Assembly: GCF_041435495.1 (NCBI RefSeq)
Contig: NZ_CP108644.1
Span: 7,983,501-8,047,500 of the forward strand
Length of the DNA stretch: 64,000 nucleotides
Direction of reading: 5' to 3'
Origin: Streptomyces sp. NBC_01116
GTDB taxonomy: Bacteria > Actinomycetota > Actinomycetes > Streptomycetales > Streptomycetaceae
Both the position numbers and the translations under genes were made by a program. Below the pieces are notes generated by a model that saw only the letters and a list, made by a program, of their open reading frames with translations, was not told the origin of the DNA and searched no databases. Shown here piece after piece: positions 18,653 to 28,117 of the stretch. Position 1 is the stretch's first letter; each line of letters starts with the position of its first letter.

Positions 18653-21600
18653 CCGGACCACCGACCGGACGTACGACCGCCACGAGCCGGTGGCGATCGT
18701 CGGCATCGGTTGCCGACTGCCGGCACGGATCGAGGACCCGACCGCACTCTGGGAGGCTCTGCTCCAGGGCGTCGACGCGGTGTCCCAGGTGCCTGCCGAC
18801 CGGTGGAACGCCACCGCATGGGCCGACGCGGAGGCGTCCGGCGCGGCGGCGAACCGCCGGGGCGGATTCCTCGACGACGTCACGGGATTCGACGCGGAGT
18901 ACTTCGGCATCCCCTCGGCCGAGGCACGGCAGATGGACCCGCAGCAGCGGATCGCCCTGGAGGTGGCGTGCGCCGCGGTCGAGGACGCGCGGCGTTCCAC
19001 AGCGAGTCTCGCGGGCACGCGCACCGGCGTCTTCATGGGCGCGATGTGGCAGGAGTACCCGCTGTTCACCCAGGGCGCCCCGGAGGCGATCCACGCCCAC
19101 TCGGCCATCGGCTGGGACAACTCGGTGATCCCGTCCCGCATCGCCTACGCGCTGGGGCTGCGCGGCCCCGCGATGGGTGTGGCGACCGCGTCGAGCTCCT
19201 CCTTGGTCGCGGTGCACCTCGCCGTGCAGAGCCTGCGCTCCGGCGAGTCGGACTTCGCACTGGCCGGCGGCGTCAACCTGATGCTGCATCCGAACACCTC
19301 GGTGGCCCTGACGAAACTCGGCACGCAGAGCCCCGCCGGCCTGTCCCGGGCCTTCGACGGCGACGGCGACGGCTACGCCCGGGGCGAGGGCTGCGCGGTG
19401 GTCGTGCTGCGCCGGCTGTCCGACGCGCTCGCCGACGGCGACCGCGTCTACGCGCTGGTGCGCGGCAGCGCCGTCAACAACGACGGAGCGACGGACGGAC
19501 TGACCGCCCCCGGCCACGAGGCCCAGACGGAGGTGCTGCGGTCGGCGTGGGAGAACGCCGGTGTCGCGCCGCGTGCCGTGTCGTACGTCGAGGCGCACGG
19601 CACGGGCACGCCCCTGGGCGACGTGACGGAGGCGGGCGCGCTCGGCACCGTGTTCGGGCCCGACCGGCCCGCGCCGCTGCGCATCGGCTCGGCGAAGACG
19701 AACTTCGGCCATCTGGAGCCGGCGGCCGGCGTGCTCGGGCTCGTCAAGGCCGCGCTGGCGGTGCACCACGGCGTCATTCCGGCGAGCCTGCACTTCCGCA
19801 CCCCGAACCCGCGCATCGACTTCGCCGCCCACCGTCTGGAAGTGGTCACCGAGGCAGCCGCGTGGCCGGCCGGGCCGCGGTTCGCGGGGGTGAGCAGCTT
19901 CGGATACGGCGGTACCAACGCCCACATCGCCCTCGGCGAGGCGCCCGGGGGCGCGCCGGCGCCGGCCGCACCGGATGGTGCGGGCGGTCCGGTCTGCCTG
20001 CCGGTGTCCGGCACGAGCCCGCACGCGCTCGCGCGCAACGCCGCACGGCTGGCGAGCCACCTCGGGCAGTCGCCCGGGACGAGGCTGTCCGACATCGCCC
20101 ACTCGCTGGCGACGACCCGCACGCACCACCCCGCGCGCGGGGTGGTGATCGCCGGCACGACGGACGAGGCGGTGGCCGGTCTCCGGGCACTCGCCGCGGA
20201 CGAGAGCCACGACGCGGTGGTGACGGGCGCGGCTGCCGATCGCGGCCGCGTCGCGTTCGTCTTCCCCGGCCAGGGTGCCCAGTGGTGGGGGATGGGCCGC
20301 TCGCTGTGGGAGCGGAACGACGCGTTCCGCGAAGCCGTGACCGCCTGCGACGAGGCCCTCGCCCCGCACACCGGGTTCTCCGTCGCCGCGGTCGTGCGTG
20401 GGCAGGACGGTCGCGCGCCGGCCTTCACGCGCACGGACGTCGTGCAGCCGGCGCTGTTCGCGATGTACGTCGGTCTCGCCGCGATGTGGCGCGCCTGGGG
20501 CGTCGAGCCCGCGGCGGTCGTCGGCCACAGCCAGGGTGAGGTGGCCGCTGCGGTCGTCAGCGGGGCGTTGAGCCTGGCGGACGGCGCTCGCATCGTGGCG
20601 TTGCGCGCCCGTGCCGTGCACGACCACGCGCCGGACGGCGCGATGGGCCTCGTGGAGCGCCCGGTGGGCGAGGTCACCGAGGAGCTGGCGGCCTACGGCG
20701 AGGCGCTGTCCGTCGCGGTGGTGAACACCGCGCGATCGACCGTGGTGGCCGGAGACGCCGAGGCGGTGGACCGCTTCCTCGCGCAGATGGAGGCGACCGG
20801 CGCGTACTGCCAGCGCGTGGACGTGGACTACGCGTCGCACAGCCCGCACATGGATGCGCTGCTGCCCGGGCTGCGCGAGCAGCTCACGGGCCTGGCCCCC
20901 GCGGACGCGGGGATCGCCTTCTATTCGAGCGTGACGGGGGAGCGGGCAGCGGGGCCGGAGCTCGACGCGGACTACTGGTGCCGCAACCTGCGCCGGCCGG
21001 TGCGCTTCGACCGCGCGCTGGAACGCCTGCGAGCGGACGGGTTCGGGACCTTCGTCGAGGTGAGTCCGCATCCGGTGCTCCAGATAGCCCTGGCGCAGGG
21101 AACCGAAGCCGGCGGGGCGGCCGTCGTGGTGGGCAGCCTGCGCCGCGATCACGGCGGCATCGGACAGGCGCTGCGGGCGCTGGCGGAGCTGCACAGCCAA
21201 GGGGTTCCGATCCCTTGGCAGCGGGTGTTCCCGACCTCGGACACGGGCAGGGCGGATCTTCCGACGTACGCGTTCGAACGCCGCAGCTACTGGCTGGACG
21301 AACACGACGACGCGGTCCCGGCCGTCACCGGTGCCTCGTGGCGCGAGGACGTGATGGCGCTGCCCGAACCCGAGCGCCCGGGATTCATGGTCGCACTCGT
21401 CACGGAGGTGGCCGCGGCCCTGCTCGGCCGGCCCGCGGAAGGCGTGCGCCCCGACGCGACGCTGCGCGAACAGGGTTTCGACTCCCTCATGGTGGTCGAG
21501 CTGCGCAACCGGCTCAGCGCACGGACACGGGTCCCCCTGCCCACCGTGCTCGCCTTCGACTACCCCACACCGCGCGCGATCGCGGCACTGCTGCTGACGC

Positions 21601-24600
21601 ACGCCGACGCGCGGTACGAGGACCCGCACGTCCCGCCCGCCGTCGTCGCCGCGACGCCCGTGCGGTCCGACGACGACGACCCCGTCGTGATCGTCTCCAT
21701 GGCCTGTCGGCTCCCGGACGGCATCGACACGCCCGAAGCGTTCTGGGACCTGCTCGTCGACGGCCGCGAAGCCTCCTCCCCGTTCCCGCGGCGCTGGGAC
21801 GGATGGGACCTCAGCACGATCGAGGAGGCGGAGCGCGCCGCCACGGGCAGGCGCTTCGAGCGCAAGGGCGGCTTCGTACGCGACGTCGAGGACTTCGACG
21901 CGGCGTTCTTCGGACTCAGCCCGCGTGAGGCGCTGTCCCTGGACCCGCAGCAGCGGCTCGTTCTGGAAGTCGCCTGGGAGGCACTGGAGCGGGCCAATCT
22001 GCGTACCACGTCCCTCGAAGGCAGCAACACCGGCGTCTATCTCGGCGCGATGAGTTCGGACTACGACATCGCTCGCCGCTGGGACGTCGGGAGCAGCGAC
22101 GGCTACAAGATCACCGGCAACGGGTCGAGCCTGATCTCCGGGCGGGTGGCCTACACCCTCGGACTGTCCGGGCCGGCGCTCACCATCGACACCGCGTGCA
22201 GCTCGTCGCTCGTGGCCCTGCGCCTGGCGTGCGAGGCGCTGCGCAGCGGCGAGTGCGACCTGGCGCTCGCCGGCGGGGTGACCGTGATGAGCACCCCGCA
22301 GATCTTCGTCGAGTTCAGCCGCCTCAACGGGCTCGCGGCCGACGGCCGCTGCAAGAGCTTCGCCGACGACGCCGACGGGACGAGCTGGGCGGAAGGCTGC
22401 GGCGTCCTGGTGCTCAAGCGGCTCAACGACGCGCGGCGCGACGGTGACCGTGTGCTGGCCGTCGTCCGGGGCACCGCCATGAACCAGGACGGCCGCAGCC
22501 AGGGGCTCACCGCGCCGAACGGCCTCGCGCAGCAGCGCGTGCTCCGGAGCGCCTTGGCCGACGGGGGACTGGCCCCGGCCGACATCGACGCCGTCGAGGC
22601 GCACGCCACGGGCACCGTGCTCGGCGATCCCATCGAGGTCGGCGCCCTCGCCACGGTGTTCTCGGGCCGTGTGCGGCCCGTGCACCTGGGATCGGCCAAG
22701 TCCAACATCGGGCACGCACAGGCGGCCTCCGGTGTCATCGGCGTCATCAAGATGGTGCTGGCGCTTCAGCACGAGTGGCTGCCCCGCACGCTCCACGCGG
22801 AGAAGCCGAACACCCGGATCGACTGGACCGGCGGCGAACTGGAACTCCTGCGGCAGCCGAGGAAGTGGCCGCGGACCCGGCGGGTGCGTCGCGCCGGCAT
22901 CAGCTCGTTCGGTATCAGCGGTACGAACACGCACGTCATCATCGAAGAAGCACCGGAGACCGTCGTCGCGGACCGGCCCGCCGAGGATCTCGTCCACCCG
23001 GCCGGCGAGGATCTCGTCCACCCGTTGGTGATCTCGGGCACCGACGTGGCCGCCCTGCGTGCGCAGGCCCAGCACTGGGCCGAGTGGCTCGACGCGCGGC
23101 CCGCCGCGTCGATGCGGGACATCGCCCACACCTCCGCCGTCGGCCGTACGCACTTCGACGCGCGCGCCGTGGTCTTCGCGGGCAGCGCCGGGGACGCCGC
23201 CGAAGCCCTGCGGGCGGTCGAGCCGGGCTCCGGAACGGCGCCGGGGGACATCGCCTTCGTGTTCGGCGGTCAGGGCGCGCAGCCGCCGGGTACGAGCGGT
23301 CGACTCCTGGAGCAGAGCGAGGTGTTCCGCGACACCGTGGCGGAGTGCGACGCGGTCCTCTCGCCGATGACCGGCTGGTCCGTGCTGAAGGTGCTGCGCG
23401 GCGAGGAGGACGCGAACGGCCCCGACGTGCTGCCGTGCACGCTGTTCGCGACCTACCTCGGACGTGCGGCGCTGTGGCGCAGTTGGGGTGTGGAGCCGGC
23501 GGCGGTGGTGGGCGACGCAGAGGGGGAGGTCGCCGCAGCCGTGGTCTGCGGGGCGTTGAGCCTGGAGGACGGCGCCCGCGTCATCGCCCTGCGAGCCGGC
23601 GCGCGCTCCGGGGACGCGGCCGGCGGTGCGCTTTCAGGGATCGTCCCTGCCCGGACGTCGATCCCCTTCCGTTCGCGCCTGACGGGCGAGGTCGTGCCGG
23701 GCCCGGACGTCGGCGGCGACTACTGGTTCCGAGACCTGCCGGAGCAAGAGCAAGAGCCGGAGCCCGTGGGGCTCGACCGCGCACGGGAGCGGCTGCGCGG
23801 CGAGGGCTTCGGCGTGTTCGTCGAGGTCGGCCCACCGGCTGAAGGCGCCTCGGGCGGCGTGGACCAGCTCTGGCGAGCGGCAGCCACGTTGTTCGAGCGG
23901 GGCTTCCCTCTGGACTGGGAGCGGGTCCTCGGGTCCCGTGGCGCCGGCAGGATCGACGTCCCGACGTACGCGTTCCAGCGCCAACGCTTCTGGCTCGGCG
24001 AACTTCCGGCCGGGCCCGCTGCCAGGACGGCTCCTCAGCTGGCGGACGGTCACCCGTGGTTCGACGCGATCACGGCTCTCGCCGGCGGCGGCGGGTACCT
24101 GTTCACCGGCCGGCTGTCGCTCGACGAGGCTCCGTGGCTGGCCGATCACCTCGTCGGCGGGCAGGTCTACGTGCCGGGCGCGGGTCTGGTCGGCGCCGCG
24201 CTGTTCGCCGCCCGGACCGCAGGGGCCGACGCCGTGGCAGACGTGACGCTGCTGGAGCCGGTCGTCCTCCTTCCGGGCCGCGCGCTGCGGATCCAGGCCA
24301 CCGTCGGCGATCCGGACGCGCACGGACGACGCCCCTTCGCGTTCTACAGCCGGCCCGAGGACACGGACGAGCCGCTGAGCTGGCAGCAGCACGTGACCGG
24401 AGAGTGCGTGACCCGCGCGAGCGACGGCCCCACGACGCCGCCGGACATCGACCACGGGCCGGTGCCCGATGCCCGGGCCCTCGACATCGAAGCCTTCTAC
24501 GGACGCGCCCGCGCGAACGGGCTCGACTACGGCCCGGCCTTCCGAGGACTGCGCGAACTCGCATGCGGTGACGGCGTCTACCACGCGCGGGTATCCCTTC

Positions 24601-27056
24601 CGGACGCGCTGGATCCGGCCGGCCACGGCCTGCATCCCTCGCTGTTCGACGCGGCACTCCAGGTCGTCGTGGCCGGTCTGATGGAGGCGGGCGCGGCTCC
24701 CGGGCCGATCGTCCCGTTCATCTGGTCGGACGTCGAGCTGTTCCGTGCCGCGGGCAGAGAACTGGCCGTGCGCGTGTCGTTCGCATCCGGCGGGGACGAG
24801 GGCCTCGCGCCGGCCACCGTATGGCTGTCCGACCCGGCAGGCCACCTGGTGGCCCGGATCGGCAGTCTGAGGTTCCAGCGGGGCAGGCGCCGCGGACACC
24901 CGTTCGCCGAGCACCTCCACCGCGTCGGCTTCGAACGCGTACACCTCGTGGCCGAAGCCCCCGACCTCGCGGGCACCCTCGTGGTCGGCGACGCGGAGTT
25001 GGGCGCGGGGCTCGGCGCCGACGCCGTACCCGACCTGGACGCCCTCGTGAAGCGGCTCGACGCCCGGGCGGATACGCCTCGGCGACTGCTGTTCGCGCTC
25101 CCCGACCGCGCGTCCGCCCAGTGGTACGACGCGGAACGGAGCGCCGCCGAAGCGCTGCGGACGCTTCAGGTGTGCTTCGGCGACGCCCGGCTCCAGGGCG
25201 CGGAGCTCATCTGGATCACCCGTGACGCGGTGTCGTCGAGCCCCGGGGACCAGGTGGGGAACTGGGCCCATGCCGCGGTGTGGGGCATGGTGCGCACGGC
25301 CCGCACGGAACAGCCCGAGCGCGTCCTGCGCCTGATCGACCTCGATCCCGGAACCCCGGACTTCCGGCTCCTGGCGCGTGCGGTCGAGAGCGGCGGCGAG
25401 CCGGAGTGCGTGCTGCGCGGCGAGACCGCCCGTGTGCCACGAGCGAGGCCGACCGTCGAGGAGGTCGAGGCGCTCGTCCTGCCGGACGCGGACGACTGGC
25501 AGGTGCGTCGACGGGAGGACGACCGGCTGGACGTCGTCGCCGCCACGCACGACGAGGGCGCACCGGAGCCGCTCACGCCATCAGCGGTCGGCGTCGAGGT
25601 GCGCGCCGCCGTGATGACCCCGGGGAACGCACCGGTCCTGGAGTTCGCGGGAATCGTCACCGAGGTCGGCGGCGGCGTCGCCTCCGTCCACGCGGGCGAC
25701 CGGGTCACGGGCAGTGCGACGGGCGTGCTCGGCAACCGGATCCGCGTGGACGGTGCCACGCTCAGGCCGATGCCCGCGAACCTCACCTTCGCACAGGCGG
25801 CCGCCGATCCGTCCGCCCCCGATCCGGGGCACGACACGGGGGCGTTCACCGCCTTCGACGTACGCGACGCGGCGTACGCCCTGCGCCACGCGCGGCGGAA
25901 GCCCGCGCACCCGACCGTACTGACCGTGCCACGCGCCCTGGACCCGGACGGCACGGTGCTGATCACCGGCGGTCTCGGCGAGCTAGGCGGCGCACTCGCC
26001 GCACACCTGGTGCGCGCGCACGGAGCGCGGCGGCTCGTGCTGCTGTCGCGGCGCGGCGGCAACGCCCCCGGAGCCGACTCGTCCGTGCGGGAGCTCGAAG
26101 CCGCGGGCGCCGAGCGGGTGGACCTGGTCGCGGGCGACGTCGCGGACCGGGCCGCGGTGACCGCGGTACTGGAAGGCATCGACCCGGACCATCCCCTCAC
26201 GGCCGTGTTCCACCTCGCCGGCGTGCTCGACGACGGCCTCGTGGAGGGCTTCACCGCGGAGCGGCTGCACCGGGTGATGGCCCCCAAGGTCCAGGGCGCG
26301 CGCCTGCTGGACGAGTTGACCGAACGGCTGGACCTGGCCGCGTTCGTCCTCTTCTCCTCGGCGGCCGGAACGCTGGGCACCGCGGGACAGAGCGGGTACG
26401 CCGCGGCGAACGCGACGCTGGACGCCCTGGCGGCGAACCGGCGCAAGCGGGGTCTGGCCGGACTCAGCCTCGCCTTCGGGCTCTGGGAACAGGCCGGAGT
26501 GGGCATGACCGCCCACCTCGGCAAGGCCGAGCTGGGACGCCTGCGGCGTCAGGGGATCGGTGCCCTGACCTTGCCCGAGGGCCTGAACGCCCTGGATGTG
26601 GCACTCGCACGGCCCGAGACCCAGCTGATGCCCGTACGCCTGGAGCTGGCATCGTTGCGACACGCGCTCGGCGACGCGGAAGCGCCTCCTCTGCTGCGCG
26701 ACATGCTGGCGCGCGCGACGGAGGGGCGCCGAGCGGAGGTCTCCGGGACCGCGCAGTCGCTCGATACGCGGATGGCGGACGCCTCCGAGGCCGAACGGCC
26801 GGCTCTGCTGCTGCACCTCGTCCGCAGCGAAGTCGCCGACGTGCTCGGCCTGCCCGGACCCGACAGCGTGCCGGCCGACCGAGCACTGCGTTCCCTCGGG
26901 ATCGACTCGCTCACCATGGTCCAGTTGCGCAAGCGCCTCGCCAAGCTGCTGGACACCACGCTGCCCGCCACCCTGGTGTTCGACTACCCGACCGCCGAGG
27001 CCATCGCCGGGCTCCTGCTCCACGACGCCACCACCCTGAGAGGGAACGAGAAGTGA
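18645..27056 (+). CDS. cis-AT PKS, KS(S)-AT-ACP-KS-AT(dead)-DH-ER(truncated)-KR-ACP
   Basis: The 2803-residue protein starts at GTG 18645, overlapping the previous stop by 8 bases. Module 1: a KS whose active-site Cys is Ser183 (TASSSS), while HGTGT and FGH remain; an AT with FPGQGAQ, GHSQGE and YASHS (a methylmalonyl-type signature); an ACP with Ser947. This looks like a decarboxylating loading module giving propionyl-ACP. Module 2: an intact KS (Cys1185); an AT remnant in which GHSQGE has become GDAEGE (nucleophile Ser replaced by Ala1625) and about 100 residues of the C-terminal half are gone; a DH (HLVGGQVYVP and FDAALQ); an ER reduced to its N-terminal GroES-like part plus a short C-terminal tail; a KR with GGLGELGG and an LDD motif (B-type); and an ACP with Ser2755. 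The dead AT implies malonyl supply in trans, probably by the AT encoded at 28117-29385. No own TE. Confidence 0.92.
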   Translation: MADRTTDRTYDRHEPVAIVGIGCRLPARIEDPTALWEALLQGVDAVSQVPADRWNATAWADAEASGAAANRRGGFLDDVTGFDAEYFGIPSAEARQMDPQQRIALEVACAAVEDARRSTASLAGTRTGVFMGAMWQEYPLFTQGAPEAIHAHSAIGWDNSVIPSRIAYALGLRGPAMGVATASSSSLVAVHLAVQSLRSGESDFALAGGVNLMLHPNTSVALTKLGTQSPAGLSRAFDGDGDGYARGEGCAVVVLRRLSDALADGDRVYALVRGSAVNNDGATDGLTAPGHEAQTEVLRSAWENAGVAPRAVSYVEAHGTGTPLGDVTEAGALGTVFGPDRPAPLRIGSAKTNFGHLEPAAGVLGLVKAALAVHHGVIPASLHFRTPNPRIDFAAHRLEVVTEAAAWPAGPRFAGVSSFGYGGTNAHIALGEAPGGAPAPAAPDGAGGPVCLPVSGTSPHALARNAARLASHLGQSPGTRLSDIAHSLATTRTHHPARGVVIAGTTDEAVAGLRALAADESHDAVVTGAAADRGRVAFVFPGQGAQWWGMGRSLWERNDAFREAVTACDEALAPHTGFSVAAVVRGQDGRAPAFTRTDVVQPALFAMYVGLAAMWRAWGVEPAAVVGHSQGEVAAAVVSGALSLADGARIVALRARAVHDHAPDGAMGLVERPVGEVTEELAAYGEALSVAVVNTARSTVVAGDAEAVDRFLAQMEATGAYCQRVDVDYASHSPHMDALLPGLREQLTGLAPADAGIAFYSSVTGERAAGPELDADYWCRNLRRPVRFDRALERLRADGFGTFVEVSPHPVLQIALAQGTEAGGAAVVVGSLRRDHGGIGQALRALAELHSQGVPIPWQRVFPTSDTGRADLPTYAFERRSYWLDEHDDAVPAVTGASWREDVMALPEPERPGFMVALVTEVAAALLGRPAEGVRPDATLREQGFDSLMVVELRNRLSARTRVPLPTVLAFDYPTPRAIAALLLTHADARYEDPHVPPAVVAATPVRSDDDDPVVIVSMACRLPDGIDTPEAFWDLLVDGREASSPFPRRWDGWDLSTIEEAERAATGRRFERKGGFVRDVEDFDAAFFGLSPREALSLDPQQRLVLEVAWEALERANLRTTSLEGSNTGVYLGAMSSDYDIARRWDVGSSDGYKITGNGSSLISGRVAYTLGLSGPALTIDTACSSSLVALRLACEALRSGECDLALAGGVTVMSTPQIFVEFSRLNGLAADGRCKSFADDADGTSWAEGCGVLVLKRLNDARRDGDRVLAVVRGTAMNQDGRSQGLTAPNGLAQQRVLRSALADGGLAPADIDAVEAHATGTVLGDPIEVGALATVFSGRVRPVHLGSAKSNIGHAQAASGVIGVIKMVLALQHEWLPRTLHAEKPNTRIDWTGGELELLRQPRKWPRTRRVRRAGISSFGISGTNTHVIIEEAPETVVADRPAEDLVHPAGEDLVHPLVISGTDVAALRAQAQHWAEWLDARPAASMRDIAHTSAVGRTHFDARAVVFAGSAGDAAEALRAVEPGSGTAPGDIAFVFGGQGAQPPGTSGRLLEQSEVFRDTVAECDAVLSPMTGWSVLKVLRGEEDANGPDVLPCTLFATYLGRAALWRSWGVEPAAVVGDAEGEVAAAVVCGALSLEDGARVIALRAGARSGDAAGGALSGIVPARTSIPFRSRLTGEVVPGPDVGGDYWFRDLPEQEQEPEPVGLDRARERLRGEGFGVFVEVGPPAEGASGGVDQLWRAAATLFERGFPLDWERVLGSRGAGRIDVPTYAFQRQRFWLGELPAGPAARTAPQLADGHPWFDAITALAGGGGYLFTGRLSLDEAPWLADHLVGGQVYVPGAGLVGAALFAARTAGADAVADVTLLEPVVLLPGRALRIQATVGDPDAHGRRPFAFYSRPEDTDEPLSWQQHVTGECVTRASDGPTTPPDIDHGPVPDARALDIEAFYGRARANGLDYGPAFRGLRELACGDGVYHARVSLPDALDPAGHGLHPSLFDAALQVVVAGLMEAGAAPGPIVPFIWSDVELFRAAGRELAVRVSFASGGDEGLAPATVWLSDPAGHLVARIGSLRFQRGRRRGHPFAEHLHRVGFERVHLVAEAPDLAGTLVVGDAELGAGLGADAVPDLDALVKRLDARADTPRRLLFALPDRASAQWYDAERSAAEALRTLQVCFGDARLQGAELIWITRDAVSSSPGDQVGNWAHAAVWGMVRTARTEQPERVLRLIDLDPGTPDFRLLARAVESGGEPECVLRGETARVPRARPTVEEVEALVLPDADDWQVRRREDDRLDVVAATHDEGAPEPLTPSAVGVEVRAAVMTPGNAPVLEFAGIVTEVGGGVASVHAGDRVTGSATGVLGNRIRVDGATLRPMPANLTFAQAAADPSAPDPGHDTGAFTAFDVRDAAYALRHARRKPAHPTVLTVPRALDPDGTVLITGGLGELGGALAAHLVRAHGARRLVLLSRRGGNAPGADSSVRELEAAGAERVDLVAGDVADRAAVTAVLEGIDPDHPLTAVFHLAGVLDDGLVEGFTAERLHRVMAPKVQGARLLDELTERLDLAAFVLFSSAAGTLGTAGQSGYAAANATLDALAANRRKRGLAGLSLAFGLWEQAGVGMTAHLGKAELGRLRRQGIGALTLPEGLNALDVALARPETQLMPVRLELASLRHALGDAEAPPLLRDMLARATEGRRAEVSGTAQSLDTRMADASEAERPALLLHLVRSEVADVLGLPGPDSVPADRALRSLGIDSLTMVQLRKRLAKLLDTTLPATLVFDYPTAEAIAGLLLHDATTLRGNEK

Positions 27057-28117
27057 AGACAGAGGCCCTGTTCATCGCGGGTACCGCAACCTACCTGCCC
27101 CCGGCGACCAAGGTCGGACAAGCCGTCGCCGACGGCCGGTTCGACGCCCAGGACGCCGAGGACACGCAGCTGGAGTCGGTCTGCGAGGCCACGCACGAAG
27201 CTCCGCCCGAGATGGCGGTGGCCGCTGCCGGAGACGCCCTGGAAAGGTCGGGTCACCGGGCCGAGGACATCGCGCTGCTGCTGCACGCCTGCGTGTACTT
27301 CCAGGGCCTGGAGCTCTACCCGACGGCTTCCTACATCCACCGCGAAGTGCTCGGGGACCATTCGGCGCTCGCCTTCGAGGTCAAGAACGCCTCCAACGGC
27401 TGCATGACCGCGTTGGACATCGCGGCGCGCTCCCTCGCGGCCACCGACGACGTGGCGGCGCTGGTGACCACCGCCGACAAGGTCGGTCCGCCGGCGATCG
27501 ACCGCTGGAACAGCGACATCGGCATCGTCCCCGGCGACGGCGCGTCGGCGATGGTGCTCAGCAAGAGGTCCGGGTTCGCCCAGGTGCTGAGCACCTCCAC
27601 GGTGTCGGACCCCACCCTCGAGCGCCTGCACCGCGGCGACGCGCCCTTCACGCCTCACCACGACCCCACGCTCCCCATCGACCTGCGGCTGCGGAAACTC
27701 CAGTACCTGGGAGACGTGGAGCTCGACGAGTTCACCCGCCGCTTCCGGGCCGGCCTCAGCGCCTGCGTCGACCGGGCCCTGCACGACGCGGACATACGGC
27801 TGGGCGACGTCGCCCGGTTCGTCGTTCCGCACTTCGGACGCATCGTGCTGCAGCGCGAGGTCCTCGCCGCACTCGACATCGACCTCGACCTCACGACCTG
27901 GTCCTGGGGCCGCACCGTCGGCCACCTCGGCGCGGGCGACCAGATCGCCGGACTGAACCACCTCGTGGAGGAGCGCGCCGTGGACGTCGGCGACCTCTGC
28001 ATGCTGCTCGGCGTCGGCGCCGGCTTCACCTGGACGTCTGCCGTGGTCCGGATCACCGAACTTCCCCGGTGGCCGACGCCGTCCTCAGGACTCGGCCTCG
28101 GAGGCGGGCGGATCTGA
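27053..28117 (+). CDS. KASIII (FabH)-like acyltransferase or condensing enzyme
   Basis: The 354-residue thiolase-fold protein starts at GTG 27053 within a GTGA overlap. The nucleophile is Cys117 in ASNGCMTAL and the catalytic His is His260 in VPHFGR. The third position, normally the Asn of GNTSAAS in FabH, reads GHLGAGD with His291 instead. Loss of that Asn occurs in KASIII relatives that transfer acyl groups or carry out non-canonical condensations, so a decarboxylative starter condensation is less certain. It lies between the cis-AT PKS and the stand-alone AT-ACP. It may pass an acyl group between carrier proteins, for example from the loading PKS to the NRPS, or condense a starter with the AT-ACP-bound unit. 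The role is inference; the family assignment is firm. Confidence 0.85.
   Translation: MKTEALFIAGTATYLPPATKVGQAVADGRFDAQDAEDTQLESVCEATHEAPPEMAVAAAGDALERSGHRAEDIALLLHACVYFQGLELYPTASYIHREVLGDHSALAFEVKNASNGCMTALDIAARSLAATDDVAALVTTADKVGPPAIDRWNSDIGIVPGDGASAMVLSKRSGFAQVLSTSTVSDPTLERLHRGDAPFTPHHDPTLPIDLRLRKLQYLGDVELDEFTRRFRAGLSACVDRALHDADIRLGDVARFVVPHFGRIVLQREVLAALDIDLDLTTWSWGRTVGHLGAGDQIAGLNHLVEERAVDVGDLCMLLGVGAGFTWTSAVVRITELPRWPTPSSGLGLGGGRI

Noticed and set aside
19180..19200. Frameshift or pseudogene at the loading KS
   Set aside because: The frame is intact throughout and both catalytic His motifs are kept, so Cys-to-Ser is better read as a functional change than decay.
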